From positions 18,471-82,442 of the forward strand of contig MEPR01000095.1 in the NCBI GenBank assembly GCA_001769835.1: 63,972 bases of DNA. The letters run 5' to 3'. The notes beneath the pieces are model-generated. The model saw only the letters and a list, made by a program, of their open reading frames with translations, ran no database searches and had not been told where the DNA came from. The translations under genes were made by a program, and so were the position numbers. The stretch comes from Bdellovibrionales bacterium GWB1_55_8 (lineage in GTDB: Bacteria > Bdellovibrionota > UBA1018). Positions 45,467 through 54,768 of this stretch are shown here, one piece after another; positions within the stretch are counted from its first letter, which is position 1, and every line of letters starts with the position of its first letter.

Positions 45467-46764
45467 CCCCGCCCCACGCCAAAATAGCTGAATCCACGAC
45501 GCCGGAGTTCTTCAGGGCTGTAAATGTTTCTACCATCGAAAATCACGGGATGCCGCAATGAGGCCTTGATCCGGTCAAAATCAGGATGGCGGAACTCATT
45601 CCATTCGGTGACGAGCACCAGCGCATCCGCACCCTCGATCGCATCGTAGGCGGATTCACAATAGGTGATGCGGTCTCCAATGGCTACTCTGGCGGTTTCC
45701 TTCGCCACGGGATCGAAACCCCTGACGATCGCGCCTGCCCTCAAAAGCTCATCGATGATCACCGCGGCAGGGGCCTCGCGCATGTCATCTGTATTCGGTT
45801 TGAAGGCAAGCCCCCAAAGGGCGATCACTTTGCCCTGAAGCATTCCTTTGAAATAGCCCCGAATTTTCTCGACCATGTACTTCTTCTGACGCTCATTCGC
45901 GGTTTCGGCTGCCGCAACCACCCCGAGCGGAATCTCCTCGCGCCGACCCGTCGCCAGGAGCGCCTGAATATCCTTCGGGAAGCACGATCCGCCGTAGCCC
46001 ACCCCCGCATAAAGGAAATGCTTGCCGATGCGCACATCGGAACCCATCCCTCTCCTGATCGCCTCGATGTTGCCACCGACCTTGTCACAGAGGGCTGCCA
46101 TTTCGTTCATGAAGCTGATGCGAGTGGCAAGAAATGAATTGCACGCATATTTCGTCATTTCAGCAGACACGGGATCCATCCAGATCACCGGATTTCCCTG
46201 TCGGACGAAGGGCGCGTAGAGCTCAGCCATTTTCTGGTAAACTTCCTCTTTTTCCGTTCCGATGATCACACGGTCAGGCTTCAGGAAATCGTCGACGGCG
46301 GTTCCTTCCTTCAGGAACTCCGGATTACTCACCACATCGAAAGAATGCTTGGTGTGGGGGGACATCCAATCCGCGACAACACGATGAGATCCGATCGGCA
46401 CGGTGGATTTATTGACGATCAGGCGATAGCCCGTCATCGCTTGCGCCACCTCTTCCGTCGCTTGTTTCAAATATCTAAGATCGGGTTCACCCGTGGGCAG
46501 GGGAGGGGTTCCCACTGCCATGAAAATAATTTCGCTGGCACGCACGGCATCCGCTGTGTGGGTCGTGAACTGAATCCGTCCTTCTGCCGAAGCCCGCTCC
46601 ACGAGGGTGTCCAGGCCCGGTTCGTAAATAGGGATCTCGCCTCTTTTTAGGGCATCGATTTTCTTCGGATCGGAGTCCACGCAAATGACCGAATTGCCGG
46701 TATCCGCAAAGCAAGCGCCCGCAACCAATCCCACGTAACCCGTTCCAACCACCGCTATTTTCAT
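45463..46764 (-). CDS. ugd: UDP-glucose 6-dehydrogenase
   Basis: 433 residues. The NAD site is VVGTGYVGLVAGACFAD; the catalytic Cys lies in GYGGSCFPKD; Lys and Asn ligands are in ACNSFLATRISF and LAFKPNTDDMREAP. It makes UDP-glucuronate for surface polysaccharides. It is divergent from a GT2 gene 47 nt away, with glycosyltransferase genes on both sides. Confidence 0.96.
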   Translation of the reverse strand: MKIAVVGTGYVGLVAGACFADTGNSVICVDSDPKKIDALKRGEIPIYEPGLDTLVERASAEGRIQFTTHTADAVRASEIIFMAVGTPPLPTGEPDLRYLKQATEEVAQAMTGYRLIVNKSTVPIGSHRVVADWMSPHTKHSFDVVSNPEFLKEGTAVDDFLKPDRVIIGTEKEEVYQKMAELYAPFVRQGNPVIWMDPVSAEMTKYACNSFLATRISFMNEMAALCDKVGGNIEAIRRGMGSDVRIGKHFLYAGVGYGGSCFPKDIQALLATGRREEIPLGVVAAAETANERQKKYMVEKIRGYFKGMLQGKVIALWGLAFKPNTDDMREAPAAVIIDELLRAGAIVRGFDPVAKETARVAIGDRITYCESAYDAIEGADALVLVTEWNEFRHPDFDRIKASLRHPVIFDGRNIYSPEELRRRGFSYFGVGRG

Positions 46765-46811
46765 GCTTAATCTTTCCCAAAAATGCCGCCTTTATGCTAG
46801 TTTTTTCCACT

Positions 46812-47621
46812 ATGTCGCGCCCCCCCATCAGCGTCACCATCATCACCCTGAATGAGGAATCCAATATCGCGCGCGCCATCCGGAGCGCCTCCTGGGCGGA
46901 CGAACTCCTGGTAGTGGACTCCGGCAGTACGGATCGAACCGTACAGATCGCCTCAACGCTCGGAGCCCGGGTCCTGACGAACCCCTGGCCGGGTTATGGG
47001 CAGCAAAAGAATTTCGGGCAGAAGCAGGCCAGGCACGACTGGGTACTCAACATTGACGCCGACGAGGAAATTTCGCCTGAGCTGGCCGCTGAGATCCAGA
47101 CCTCACTGGCGCGGATAGGCGCCGGTGAAAGCAACGCGAGCGCGTTCTCTTTTCCAAGAAGGACCTATTATCTCAGTCGATGGATCCGCCATGGCGGCTG
47201 GTACCCGAATGTTCGCGTCCGCATGGCCGATCGGAAAAAAGCCGCCTGGACCGAGCCTTCGGTCCATGAAGACCTGAAGGTGCAGGGGGAGATTGTCCAG
47301 CTTCAGGGCGCTCTGAATCACTATTCTTTTCCAACCATCGAATCACAAATTCTGACCAACCTCAGATTTGCGCGCCTGGGCTCCGAGGCCCTGCGCAACA
47401 GGAAGCAAGCACCGTCCCTGCTGAAGCTCGTCGTCAAGCCGCTCGGCAAGTTCCTGGAGACCTATTTCCTGAAACTGGGAATGCTCGACGGCATATCCGG
47501 ATTCATCATTTCCGTAAACGCGGCCCACAGCATGTTCCTGAAGTATGCTTATCTGTTCGAGCCGGCGCTTTCGCATGAGAATGCGCCAAAACGTGAGGAA
47601 GCGAAAAAGTGCGAGTCCTGA
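46812..47621 (+). CDS. Glycosyltransferase family 2 (WaaE/KdtX-like)
   Basis: 270 residues from ATG 46812; ATG 46794 would add six unlikely residues. Signature motifs are TIITLNEESNIARAI, VVDSGSTDRT, QKNFG and NIDADEEIS, as in the LPS core beta-glucosyltransferase WaaE/KdtX group. The C-terminus has a possible membrane-associated helix. It overlaps the amidotransferase gene by 13 bp. Confidence 0.9.
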   Translation: MSRPPISVTIITLNEESNIARAIRSASWADELLVVDSGSTDRTVQIASTLGARVLTNPWPGYGQQKNFGQKQARHDWVLNIDADEEISPELAAEIQTSLARIGAGESNASAFSFPRRTYYLSRWIRHGGWYPNVRVRMADRKKAAWTEPSVHEDLKVQGEIVQLQGALNHYSFPTIESQILTNLRFARLGSEALRNRKQAPSLLKLVVKPLGKFLETYFLKLGMLDGISGFIISVNAAHSMFLKYAYLFEPALSHENAPKREEAKKCES

Positions 47622-48289
47622 TCATAGACAACAATATCGATGCCGATAGCTGGGGTGCCCGCGAGCTACGGGCCTTTGCGCGACTCCTTCCAGGAGCGGC
47701 TTTCCATGTCAGGCGTGCCCCTCACCGGGATCTGCCTGCATCGCCGGTCGGATTTGATCGCGTCATCGCCTCCGGTTCAAAAACCTCCGCGCTAGCGGAT
47801 GCCCCGTGGATCGAGCGGTTCCATGAATTCATTCGCAGAACAGTTGATAACGGAATTCCGTACCTGGGCGTATGTTACGGCCATCAATCCCTCATCCGGG
47901 CGCTCGGCGCCAAATCATTGGTGAGAAGCTCCAACCAACCTGAGTTTGGCTGGACGAAAATTGAACAGGTTTCAGCCTCGAGGCTTATGGAAGGACTTCC
48001 TCAGACGTTTTATTCTTTTTCGTCTCATTTTCAGGAGGTGAGTTCGGTACCGCAAGGCTTTCGGGTGATCGCCCGATCGGAATTCTGCGGAATCCAGGCC
48101 GCCGAACTGCTGGATCGTCCTGTGTTCGGAATCCAATTTCATCCCGAAAAGGACCTCAAAAGCGGCGAACGCACCTTGGCCTATCGGCGAAAAGTCGGAA
48201 TACCGGAATATCTTTTGAACCCGCACCGCGGCCGGGATCTCTACAACGAGACCGTAGGTGAAACCCTTTTCAGGAATTTTCTAAAATGA
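47609..48289 (+). CDS. Class I glutamine amidotransferase domain protein
   Basis: 226 residues from GTG 47609, overlapping the GT2 end. The catalytic triad is visible: Cys in LGVCYGHQSLIRALG, and His-Glu in FGIQFHPEKD. It resembles the stand-alone GMP-synthase-like amidotransferases. No synthase partner domain is attached. It is sandwiched between a glycosyltransferase and a flippase-like protein, overlapping both, so a role in amidating or aminating a cell-surface component is a reasonable inference. Confidence 0.87.
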   Translation: MRVLIIDNNIDADSWGARELRAFARLLPGAAFHVRRAPHRDLPASPVGFDRVIASGSKTSALADAPWIERFHEFIRRTVDNGIPYLGVCYGHQSLIRALGAKSLVRSSNQPEFGWTKIEQVSASRLMEGLPQTFYSFSSHFQEVSSVPQGFRVIARSEFCGIQAAELLDRPVFGIQFHPEKDLKSGERTLAYRRKVGIPEYLLNPHRGRDLYNETVGETLFRNFLK

Positions 48290-49344
48290 GCGCCCCACTT
48301 CCACCCATCGAGCGCCCTGCGCAAATCGCCTCCGCCAAGCAGAGGCAGAAACGTATCCTGACCTTCCTGCTCAAGGCGGCGCTGGTCGGCGGGCTCCTGT
48401 TCTTTCTCTCGAAGAAAGGCTTCATTTCGCTTCAAGATACGCGAGACGCCTTTTCCCGCTGGGACAAAATCCTGCCCGCCATTGCCGGCCTGATCTTCAC
48501 GGCCTTGCTGGGGATCGTTCGATGGCAATGGCTCCTGCGTGGCCAAGGAATCGAACTCTCCTGGACCCGGACGGCGGAGCTCACGTTCGTGGGGAACTTT
48601 TTCAACGTGGCCTTGCCCGGGGCCGTAAGCGGTGACGTGATCAAGGCTCTTTACATTGGGCGGGAAGTGCCAGGGCTCCGTGCACGTGCGTTCGGGAGCA
48701 TTCTTTTTGACCGGGTGGCGGGCGTTTCCGCCCTGGCCATCGTATCGGCAGGCGCTCTTCTGCTCGGGTTTCCCTCATTCAAGGGGACTGCTATTCTTTC
48801 AGCGCTCCGCGTCCTCGTGCCTGCCGCGGCAGCATGCGCGATCGCGTTCTACTGCTATCTTTTTCTCGTCCGCGAACATCAGGACCCCCTCCTCCGGATT
48901 CTGAAACGTCTGGAAGAGTTCCTTCCAAAGCTGGGATCTCTTACGCGAATTTATCTGGGACTTCGCCACTATCACCACCGGCGCTGGCTTGTGCTCAAAG
49001 TCCTCCTGCTCTCGATTTTCGTGCACCTGGTTGTCGGCTGGTCCTGCTGGAACTTCGCACAGGCACTCGGAGATACCGATATCGCACTCCTTGCGATTTA
49101 CGTGGTCGTCCCCCTCGGTCAGATCGTGACCGCCGTTCCGATCATGCCCGCAGGTATCGGCACCGGGCACGCGGCGTTTCTTTACCTTTTCCATCTGATG
49201 GGATCGCAGCGCGGAGCGGATGTGTTCACGCTCACAGCCCTCGTCAATTTGTGTCTGGGGGCCGCAGGAGGCCTGGTTTATCTTCGTTTCCGCTCGCGAG
49301 AACCACAAACTGCTGCGGTAATCGAGGCGTCCACAGCCGTGTGA
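48286..49344 (+). CDS. Lysylphosphatidylglycerol-synthase-like transmembrane protein (UPF0104/AglD family)
   Basis: 352 residues with seven or eight membrane helices. Family motifs are LRGQGIELSW, FVGNFFNVALPGAVSGDVIKA and PAGIGTGHAAFLYLF. Relatives are the flippase domain of MprF and glycolipid-linked AglD-type proteins. It lacks the MprF aminoacyltransferase domain. The start overlaps the amidotransferase stop (ATGA). A lipid-linked sugar translocation role would fit the operon. Confidence 0.87.
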   Translation: MSAPLPPIERPAQIASAKQRQKRILTFLLKAALVGGLLFFLSKKGFISLQDTRDAFSRWDKILPAIAGLIFTALLGIVRWQWLLRGQGIELSWTRTAELTFVGNFFNVALPGAVSGDVIKALYIGREVPGLRARAFGSILFDRVAGVSALAIVSAGALLLGFPSFKGTAILSALRVLVPAAAACAIAFYCYLFLVREHQDPLLRILKRLEEFLPKLGSLTRIYLGLRHYHHRRWLVLKVLLLSIFVHLVVGWSCWNFAQALGDTDIALLAIYVVVPLGQIVTAVPIMPAGIGTGHAAFLYLFHLMGSQRGADVFTLTALVNLCLGAAGGLVYLRFRSREPQTAAVIEASTAV

Positions 49345-49352
49345 CGGCATCA

Positions 49353-49370
49353 GGCTGGCAAACGCCAGCC
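49353..49370 (+). promoter_or_regulatory. Perfect hairpin directly before the helicase start codon
   Basis: GGCTGGC-AAAC-GCCAGCC is a perfect 7-bp stem with a tetraloop, ending 1 nt before ATG 49372 and covering the space where a ribosome binding site would lie. No Shine-Dalgarno sequence is visible. The upstream stop codon TGA (49342-49344) is in the same frame, so the helicase cannot start earlier. It may restrain translation. Confidence 0.55.
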
Positions 49371-49371
49371 C

Positions 49372-50502
49372 ATGATGCAGCTCAAGCCTTTTCAGAAACA
49401 TGCGTTGGAGGCATTGAAATCCGACCCTGCACACGTGCTCTGCATTGCTCCAACGGGCTCTGGAAAAAGTCTCATCTTCGAACGAAGAATCGCGGAAAAC
49501 AGGCAGAGAACCTTATTGGTCACGCCGTTGGTGGCGTTGGCTCGCCAGCAAAGCGCGAATGTGCAACGACACACAGAGGGGCGGCTTCGCGTCACGCTGG
49601 GCAGCGGCAGACCGTCTGAGGGTCCCCCTGCCGAGGGCCCCGGTAGCTGGATCGTGAGTCCGGAAACCTTGATCCACTCAGGTCGAAAGCACGCACTGAA
49701 CGCCTGGAGACCCGACTTCCTGGTCGTGGACGAGTGCCACTGCCTCTGGGAATGGGGAGAGAACTTCCGTCCCGCTTTTGCCGAAATCCCGAAACTGGTG
49801 GAACGCTTCGGGATCCCGCGCAGCCTCTGGTTGACAGCGACGATGCCGATGGCGGCCCGGATGGACCTTCGAAAACAACTTCCGCCTCTGATCGAGATCG
49901 GGGAATTCGATCTGCCGCCGTTTTTAGATCTTCAGATTGAAAGGGTTTCCTGGCGCGAGCGCATATCAAAACTCGTCAACTGGGTTCAAGATCAGGAAGG
50001 CCCCGGCGTGGTGTTTGCGCAGACTCGCGATTCCACCGAACGGCTTTGTCGAGTTTTTCACGCGATGGGGGAAAGCGCGGTGGCGTACCACGCAGGATTA
50101 AGCCAGGAGGAACGGCGCGCGATCGAGCAGAGTATCAGCAAAGCGGACATGAGAGTGATCATTGCCACGTCGGCGTTCGGGATGGGAATGGATCACAAAC
50201 ACCTGCGATGGGTGGTACTAGCCCAACCTCCGCCCTCGCTTCTGGCGCTCACCCAAGCAATAGGGCGGGCAGGTCGGGATCTCACTCAGAGGTCTCGGGC
50301 ATTGATCTTTTGGCACGAAGAAGATTTCCGCCTACTGGAGTGGACGATACAAGGCTCCGAAAGAAGGCGCTCCGATCTAAGAGACATGCTCGATTTTTTC
50401 AAGACTGAATCGTGTCGTCGCAATCTATTGAGACGCTATTTCGAACCCTTAAGACAAACTTCTTTGAAACCTTGCGGCCACTGTGACTTCTGCCTGCACT
50501 AA
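49372..50502 (+). CDS. Short RecQ-family ATP-dependent DNA helicase
   Basis: 376 residues, shorter than E. coli RecQ (about 610), with no HRDC domain. Motifs are I APTGSGKS, II VVDECHCLWEWG, III LTATMP, V ATSAFGMGMDHKHLRWVV and VI QAIGRAGRD. The zinc site is reduced to CRRNLLRRYF then CGHCDFC. Helicases of this type unwind DNA in recombination and repair. ATG 49375 is an equally possible start. Confidence 0.9.
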   Translation: MMQLKPFQKHALEALKSDPAHVLCIAPTGSGKSLIFERRIAENRQRTLLVTPLVALARQQSANVQRHTEGRLRVTLGSGRPSEGPPAEGPGSWIVSPETLIHSGRKHALNAWRPDFLVVDECHCLWEWGENFRPAFAEIPKLVERFGIPRSLWLTATMPMAARMDLRKQLPPLIEIGEFDLPPFLDLQIERVSWRERISKLVNWVQDQEGPGVVFAQTRDSTERLCRVFHAMGESAVAYHAGLSQEERRAIEQSISKADMRVIIATSAFGMGMDHKHLRWVVLAQPPPSLLALTQAIGRAGRDLTQRSRALIFWHEEDFRLLEWTIQGSERRRSDLRDMLDFFKTESCRRNLLRRYFEPLRQTSLKPCGHCDFCLH

Positions 50503-50592
50503 CACCATGCGGCGTGCAGCATGGACACAGCGCTGATAGAATTTTAATTTCGAATCTCAGGAAGTCCTAAACGCTGATCATGGAGGATTAGC

Positions 50593-51822
50593 ATGTACCG
50601 ATCTTCACTTCTTGCCCTGTTCTTTTGCGCCATTTCCATTGTTTCCGCATCTCAGACAGCGACCGCCGCTGGTGGGGAAAACCCGCCGCCACTGAAGGAA
50701 TGGACGTTTCTCACGTACCTGAACGGAAACAATGACCTGGACCGTTTCGGCACGACGAACATGAATCAGATGGAAGAGATCGGTTCGACGGCTGATATTA
50801 ATGTTGTTGTGCAATGGGCTAGCCTCGCTCGCAACGAAACCTTGAGAATCCTCGTTCAGAAGGATTCGGACTCGCGAAAAGTAACATCACCCGTGGTGCA
50901 GAACTTGGGCGGCGTCGACATGGGTGACTGGCGAAGTCTTGTCGATTTCATTGAATGGGGAGTTCGAACCTACCCGGCGAAGAAATATTTCATTAACGTC
51001 TGGAATCACGGGTCGGGCTGGCACCTGAAAAAAGTGGGAAATATCGGATCTCCCCGCATCAGCCCTTCAGATATCAGTCATGACGAGCGCACCGGCAACA
51101 AGATCACCACCGAGGAGCTCGGGCGAGCGATGAACGAGGCTTCGCGAAACATCGGTCGGAAGATCGACCTGTACGCCAGTGACGCGTGCCTTATGGGAAT
51201 GGCCGAAATTGCATCCGAAATGGTGGATTCCGTCCGATTCTTCGGCGGCTCCGAGGAAACAGAGCCCGGCTCAGGCTGGCCTTATGCGGAGTTTTTAGCT
51301 GAATGGGCTGCAAAACCCAAGGCAGACGGCGGCGAAGTGGGCGCGATGCTCACTCGAACTTACGTGCAATCGTACTCAGGGGGATCGAATGGCAATGAAA
51401 ATGTCACCTTCTCCATATTTGATCTCGAACAACTCCCGTCGCTCGAGCAGTCCATGCAAAGCCTGGCCGCAAGACTGGGCACCCTAGGATCGGCGGATCG
51501 CAAAACTGTGATCCGTGCCTCTGAAAAGGCTTTGAATTTCACGTTAGCGGACTACGTCGATCTTGCGGATTTCCTGAAATACCTGGGAACGTCAGGAATC
51601 AAATCCATGGATCCGGCCTCCATAAATTCCGTTCGCGCAGCACTGTCGCGAGTGGTCATCGCAAACCAGGCCACTGGACGATACAAGCCCGCAGGTGGTT
51701 TATCGTTCTGGTTCCCTGCGACCATCAGTCGTTACAATAGCTACGAAAAGCGATACCGAGATCTCAGGTTTAACGCGGAGACCAACTGGGGCGACGCGTT
51801 AGAGTTACTTCTCAGTCCCTAA
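50593..51822 (+). CDS. Exported clostripain-like cysteine peptidase (C11)
   Basis: 409 residues, GGAGG before the ATG. A signal peptide ends near residue 26. The caspase-fold dyad is His139 in NVWNHGSGW and Cys199 in YASDACLMGM, the C11 arrangement. YLNGNNDLD is the family N-terminal strand. C11 enzymes cut after basic residues and self-activate. There is no lipobox, so it is likely periplasmic or secreted. Confidence 0.9.
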   Translation: MYRSSLLALFFCAISIVSASQTATAAGGENPPPLKEWTFLTYLNGNNDLDRFGTTNMNQMEEIGSTADINVVVQWASLARNETLRILVQKDSDSRKVTSPVVQNLGGVDMGDWRSLVDFIEWGVRTYPAKKYFINVWNHGSGWHLKKVGNIGSPRISPSDISHDERTGNKITTEELGRAMNEASRNIGRKIDLYASDACLMGMAEIASEMVDSVRFFGGSEETEPGSGWPYAEFLAEWAAKPKADGGEVGAMLTRTYVQSYSGGSNGNENVTFSIFDLEQLPSLEQSMQSLAARLGTLGSADRKTVIRASEKALNFTLADYVDLADFLKYLGTSGIKSMDPASINSVRAALSRVVIANQATGRYKPAGGLSFWFPATISRYNSYEKRYRDLRFNAETNWGDALELLLSP

Positions 51823-51869
51823 CTTTTGAATTTCAAGAACTTACTAAAATCAATTTGCCTGAAATTGCA

Positions 51870-51892
51870 TTGCACTAGGCGTAAAAGTGCAA
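51870..51892. promoter_or_regulatory. Inverted repeat upstream of the mini-cytochrome gene
   Basis: TTGCAC (51870-51875) and GTGCAA (51887-51892) form a perfect 6-bp dyad with an 11-bp spacer, in AT-rich DNA about 75 bp before the start at 51966. It could be an operator; no regulator is known. Confidence 0.3.
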
Positions 51893-51965
51893 CTTATGGC
51901 AAAATGTCAAGATACCAACAACATCTCTGCACTCAGGAGAAGGGCGCAGAGTTTTAGGAGAAAAC

Positions 51966-52178
51966 ATGAAAGTCCTTATCGCATTGGCATTCATCGCAGT
52001 ACCGAGCTTGGCATTCGCGAAACCCGCTGACCTGAAAGTATACAAAGAAGCATTCCCGGACAAAGCCGCCTCCGCTTCGTGCAAAACCTGCCACACCAAA
52101 GGCAAGGAACTGAACGACTACGGCAAGAAATACCTGGAAGCTGGCAAGGATGCGAAAAAAGCCGGCCCCGCCGAATAA
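51966..52178 (+). CDS. Tiny periplasmic monohaem c-type protein
   Basis: 70 residues with a strong TTTAGGAGA ribosome site. A signal peptide ends at about residue 19 (AFA-K), leaving a mature chain of about 51 residues with one CKTCH motif near its middle and eleven lysines. The mature part has no Met and no His other than that of CKTCH, so the usual sixth haem ligand is absent. A terminator follows 26 nt after the stop, so the gene is a compact single unit, probably well expressed. It may be a soluble electron carrier or haem-bound sensor. Confidence 0.82.
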   Translation: MKVLIALAFIAVPSLAFAKPADLKVYKEAFPDKAASASCKTCHTKGKELNDYGKKYLEAGKDAKKAGPAE

Positions 52179-52204
52179 TCCCTCGGGATTCCAAATATAA
52201 GAAG

Positions 52205-52239
52205 AAGACGCCCATCTACGGATCGGCGTCTTTTTTTTT
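52205..52239 (+). terminator. Rho-independent terminator of the mini-cytochrome gene
   Basis: AAGACGCC (52205-52212) pairs with GGCGTCTT (52225-52232) around a 12-nt loop, and the T run continues to 52239. It separates the monohaem gene from the porin gene. Confidence 0.92.
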
Positions 52240-52281
52240 GTGTGCTACCCTTGAGTTCTGCAGCAACCAAGGAGATTCGTC

Positions 52282-53568
52282 ATGAAAACCGCGATTCTAA
52301 CGCTCACCTTTTTAACAGCCATTTCAAGCTACGCAGCCCCTCCAGAGGTCAGCTCCGGCTCCGCAGTGCGCGAAACTTTTCACGAATCGCCGGTGGCAGA
52401 AAGCCCCGAGCAGCCCGAAGCGCGCCTGACCAAAAACTGGGGTGGTGCCCGAACGCGGCTCTCGGATGCCGGCGTTGACGTTGGAGTCATTTACAAGCTC
52501 GACTGGAACAGTGTGCGGTCAGGCGGGACAGAACAGAACTCAGAGTTTCTCGGCAATTTTGACCTTCGCGCCAGCTTTGATCTTCAGAAGCTACTGAACT
52601 GGAAAGGCGCAAACTTCTTTTTTTATGTCCTCGGCAATCATGGCGGCGACCCTACGGAAAATGTCGGAGACATTCAGGGAACCAGTAATATCGAAACTCC
52701 CGCCAACACCGTCAAATTGTATGAGGCCTGGCTGGAACAAGTCGCGTTTAATGGCACCACATCTTTTCTCCTCGGGCTCCATGATCTGAACAGTGAATTC
52801 TATGTCACCCCAGCTTCAGGCCTGTTTTTGAACAGCAGCTTTGGGGTGGGCGCGGAGCTGGCCCTCACGGGTGCAAACGGTCCATCCATTTTTCCAACCA
52901 CCGCTCCCGCCTTTCGTGTACGCATTGAACCGATGGAAAAGTTCTATTTCCAGTCAGCTCTCTTTGGCGCGGTTGCCGGTAATCCAGACAAGCCTCACGG
53001 AACACATATCAGCTGGCAGGCATCCGATGGCTTCCTGTTCATCAACGAGCTGGCCTACCACGCGGGTTATGAGGAAGCTTCCGAGCATAAGGAACTACCG
53101 ATGAAATTCGCGATCGGCGCATGGACCTATACGGTTCCCGTTCAACCCGTAGCAGGAGATGAGGATTCCGAAAAAGTCGGAGACTTCGGTCTTTATCTGA
53201 TAAGTGAAGCCGCATTGAGTTCCGGATTAAGCTCTTTCGCGCGTTACGGGCTCACGAATGGAAAGGCGAACACGCTTGCCTCAAACCTGAGCGCTGGCTT
53301 CAATTTGAGCGGCTTGTTCGGTCGCGATCAGGACATCTTCGGCCTCGCCGTGACACGTGTGGGTCTCAGCAGGGATTTCCGGACAGTATCCGCGACCTCG
53401 GGCACCATTCTGGCCAGCACTGAAACGACATGGGAGCTCACCTATCGCGCGCAGCTCGTACCTGGCATCGTGCTCCAACCGGACTTACAATATGTGGTCA
53501 ACCCCGGCGGTGATACGTCACTCGATAATGCAGCCGTTCTGGCGGCACGGCTTGAAATATCCCTGTGA
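52282..53568 (+). CDS. OprB-like carbohydrate porin
   Basis: 428 residues, AAGGAGA before the ATG. A signal peptide (SSYA-AP) precedes a barrel with the family start LTKNWGGARTRLSDAGVDVGVIYK and the DLNSEFY motif; the last residues (LEISL) suit BAM recognition poorly, since a terminal aromatic is missing, but the family often lacks it. OprB proteins admit glucose and other sugars across the outer membrane. The substrate here is unknown. Confidence 0.9.
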   Translation: MKTAILTLTFLTAISSYAAPPEVSSGSAVRETFHESPVAESPEQPEARLTKNWGGARTRLSDAGVDVGVIYKLDWNSVRSGGTEQNSEFLGNFDLRASFDLQKLLNWKGANFFFYVLGNHGGDPTENVGDIQGTSNIETPANTVKLYEAWLEQVAFNGTTSFLLGLHDLNSEFYVTPASGLFLNSSFGVGAELALTGANGPSIFPTTAPAFRVRIEPMEKFYFQSALFGAVAGNPDKPHGTHISWQASDGFLFINELAYHAGYEEASEHKELPMKFAIGAWTYTVPVQPVAGDEDSEKVGDFGLYLISEAALSSGLSSFARYGLTNGKANTLASNLSAGFNLSGLFGRDQDIFGLAVTRVGLSRDFRTVSATSGTILASTETTWELTYRAQLVPGIVLQPDLQYVVNPGGDTSLDNAAVLAARLEISL

Positions 53569-53600
53569 TCAGCAATTCCTGATTAGAAAGAGGTCCCCTC

Positions 53601-54716
53601 ATGAAACCTGATTCACGCATTACGCAGCTTGCCGAAAACCTGATCAATTACAGTCTGGCCGTGCGCTCCGGGGAGAGTCTTTATATTGATATGATCGGGC
53701 GCGATACGCAGGAACTAGGCAAGGAACTGATTCGACTCGCGACTGAAAAAGGGGCCATTCCCTTCTGGAATGTTTTCGACGACGAGCTGACGAAATCTTT
53801 CTTTAGCATTGCGGGCGACAAGCAACAGGCGTCCTTCGCTGAATTTCATCGGGCGATCATGGAACGCGTGGATGCATATATCGGAATTCGGGGACCTCTG
53901 AATCCTTTCGAACTGAGTGACCTTTCGGCGGTTCAGAAAGAACTCAAGCAAAAACACTTCATGGAAGTCGTACATATGCGTACGCGCCTGAAGAAGCGCT
54001 GGTGTGTTCTGCGATATCCCAATGCAGCGATGGCCGCGCTCGCCAAAAAGAGCGTTTCCAGTTTCGAAGACTTCTACTTCAACGTCTGCAATCTGGATTA
54101 CTCGAAAATGTCCACCGCCATGGATCCGCTTGCCGAACTCATGAGAAAGACCGACCGGGTCCGCATCGTCTCGCCGGGAACGGACATCGAGTTTTCGATC
54201 AGGGGCGTGCCGGTCATCAAATGTGACGGCAAGCTGAACATCCCCGATGGCGAAGTCTTCACCGCTCCGATCAAGGAGTCAATGAACGGAAGAATCGCCT
54301 ACAATACGACTTCATTTTACCAGGGAACGCTTTTTAGGAATATCACGCTTGAAGTCCGCAACGGCCGGATCGAGAAATTCTCGGCTCCGGAACATGCCGC
54401 TGAACTGGAGCAGATCTTTGGAACGGATGCCGGCGCACGCTATTTCGGCGAATTCGCCATCGGGGTGAATCCGTTCATTCATGACCCAATGAATGACACG
54501 CTTTTCGACGAAAAGATCTTCGGTTCGATCCATCTGACTCCCGGAAACAGCTACGACGACGCGCCCAACGGAAACAACTCTTCAGTCCATTGGGATCTGG
54601 TTCTGATCCAGACACCCGCGTACGGTGGCGGCGAACTCTATTTTGACGGTAAACTGATCCGGAAAGACGGCAAGTTCACGCTTCCCGAACTCGAACCGTT
54701 AAACGGAAGATTCTAA
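53601..54716 (+). CDS. M29 family aminopeptidase
   Basis: 371 residues with GAGGTCC before the ATG. The family shows a C-terminal metal site with FGEFAIGVNP, a DEKIFGSIHLTPGNSY stretch and SVHWDLV, all present here. Metal-dependent, dimeric, cytosolic aminopeptidases of this family (AmpS, PepS, aminopeptidase T) have broad specificity. It is the second aminopeptidase in the window besides pepA. Confidence 0.92.
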   Translation: MKPDSRITQLAENLINYSLAVRSGESLYIDMIGRDTQELGKELIRLATEKGAIPFWNVFDDELTKSFFSIAGDKQQASFAEFHRAIMERVDAYIGIRGPLNPFELSDLSAVQKELKQKHFMEVVHMRTRLKKRWCVLRYPNAAMAALAKKSVSSFEDFYFNVCNLDYSKMSTAMDPLAELMRKTDRVRIVSPGTDIEFSIRGVPVIKCDGKLNIPDGEVFTAPIKESMNGRIAYNTTSFYQGTLFRNITLEVRNGRIEKFSAPEHAAELEQIFGTDAGARYFGEFAIGVNPFIHDPMNDTLFDEKIFGSIHLTPGNSYDDAPNGNNSSVHWDLVLIQTPAYGGGELYFDGKLIRKDGKFTLPELEPLNGRF

Positions 54717-54768
54717 GACTCTCACGTCCACGCGTCGGACGCGCAGGCCACGAAAGCCCCGGCCAGGA

